From Clostridia bacterium (lineage in GTDB: Bacteria; Bacillota_A; Clostridia; Lachnospirales; Cellulosilyticaceae), in contig JARBTY010000060.1 of NCBI GenBank assembly GCA_029239935.1, positions 1-14,001 of the forward strand: a DNA stretch of 14,001 nt. The letters run 5' to 3'. Under the pieces are notes generated by a model. It was given only the letters and a program-made list of their open reading frames with translations. It did not search any database and had not been told where the DNA came from. Made by a program: the position numbers and the translations under genes. This document shows positions 13,938-14,001 of the stretch, piece by piece. The first letter of the stretch is position 1. Every line of letters starts with the position of its first letter.

Positions 13938-13968
13938 AGCATAAACCTTAAAGTAAACTCTAAGTCAA
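13938..13968 (-). promoter_or_regulatory. MerR-type promoter/operator of the lar operon
   Basis: On the minus strand TTGACT (13963-13968) and TATGCT (13938-13943) are separated by 19 bp, with the dyad CTTAGAGT-TT-ACTTTAAG (13947-13964, one mismatch between arms) in the spacer. The design equals that of the MATE promoter at 1775-1805. The leader to the larC ATG is about 40 bases. A MerR-family regulator, either the one in this window or one beyond the right edge, should activate it. Confidence 0.75.
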
Positions 13969-14001
13969 TACCAAATAAAGCCGTAAAGTTCTTGTTTTAT
14001 T

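Overview
The window looks like chromosomal DNA of a low-GC, Gram-positive anaerobe (Bacillota, most likely class Clostridia). The reasons are the AT-rich sequence, strong AGGAGG-type ribosome binding sites, sigma-A-type promoters with TTGACA/TATAAT-like and extended -10 elements, rho-independent terminators, and the gene content: a thioredoxin reductase/thioredoxin-domain fusion, a YeeE/TusA sulfur module and a larC-larE-larB cofactor operon. I cannot name genus or species. No rRNA, tRNA, CRISPR array, insertion sequence, integrase or attachment site was recognised. No gap between genes exceeds 300 bases.

Layout. 1-107: N-terminus of a probable MFS-type permease running off the left edge (minus strand). 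288-1664: MATE exporter (minus), divergent from a MerR-family regulator (1895-2281, plus). The MATE promoter has the stretched 19-bp spacer and central dyad typical of MerR-activated promoters. A long bidirectional terminator separates merR from the next block. 2302-5171 (minus): a likely operon of a YeeE-type membrane half-protein, TusA, a second YeeE-type half-protein and a TrxB-like flavoprotein with a C-terminal thioredoxin-like domain. It is divergent from a LysR-type regulator (5336-6235, plus). A second, separate TusA (6225-6443, minus) converges on lysR, followed by a PhzF-like isomerase (6528-7415, minus). 7634-9448 (plus): a CcdA-thioredoxin fusion and an HxlR regulator, probably one transcript. 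9420-10934 (minus): an O6-methylguanine methyltransferase downstream of a NYN nuclease-like protein with two LOTUS (OST-HTH) domains. 11085-13893 (minus): larC-larE-larB, three enzymes that make the nickel-pincer nucleotide cofactor, with no larA in view.

How the parts may work together. The YeeE halves plus TusA plus the flavoprotein form a plausible thiosulfate (or related sulfur species) uptake and reduction module controlled by the divergent LysR. The second TusA carries the same DHSC signature and may serve the same system. The CcdA-thioredoxin fusion carries reducing power across the membrane. LarE is a sulfur-inserting enzyme, so several genes here handle thiol or sulfane sulfur, but no direct link is shown by the sequence.

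The most striking non-coding signal is that the MATE promoter (1775-1805) and the lar operon promoter (13938-13968) share the same design: TTGACT, a 19-bp spacer, and an 8-2-8 dyad of the form CTTRRAGT-N2-ACTTYAAG. This suggests control by the local MerR protein or a close paralogue.
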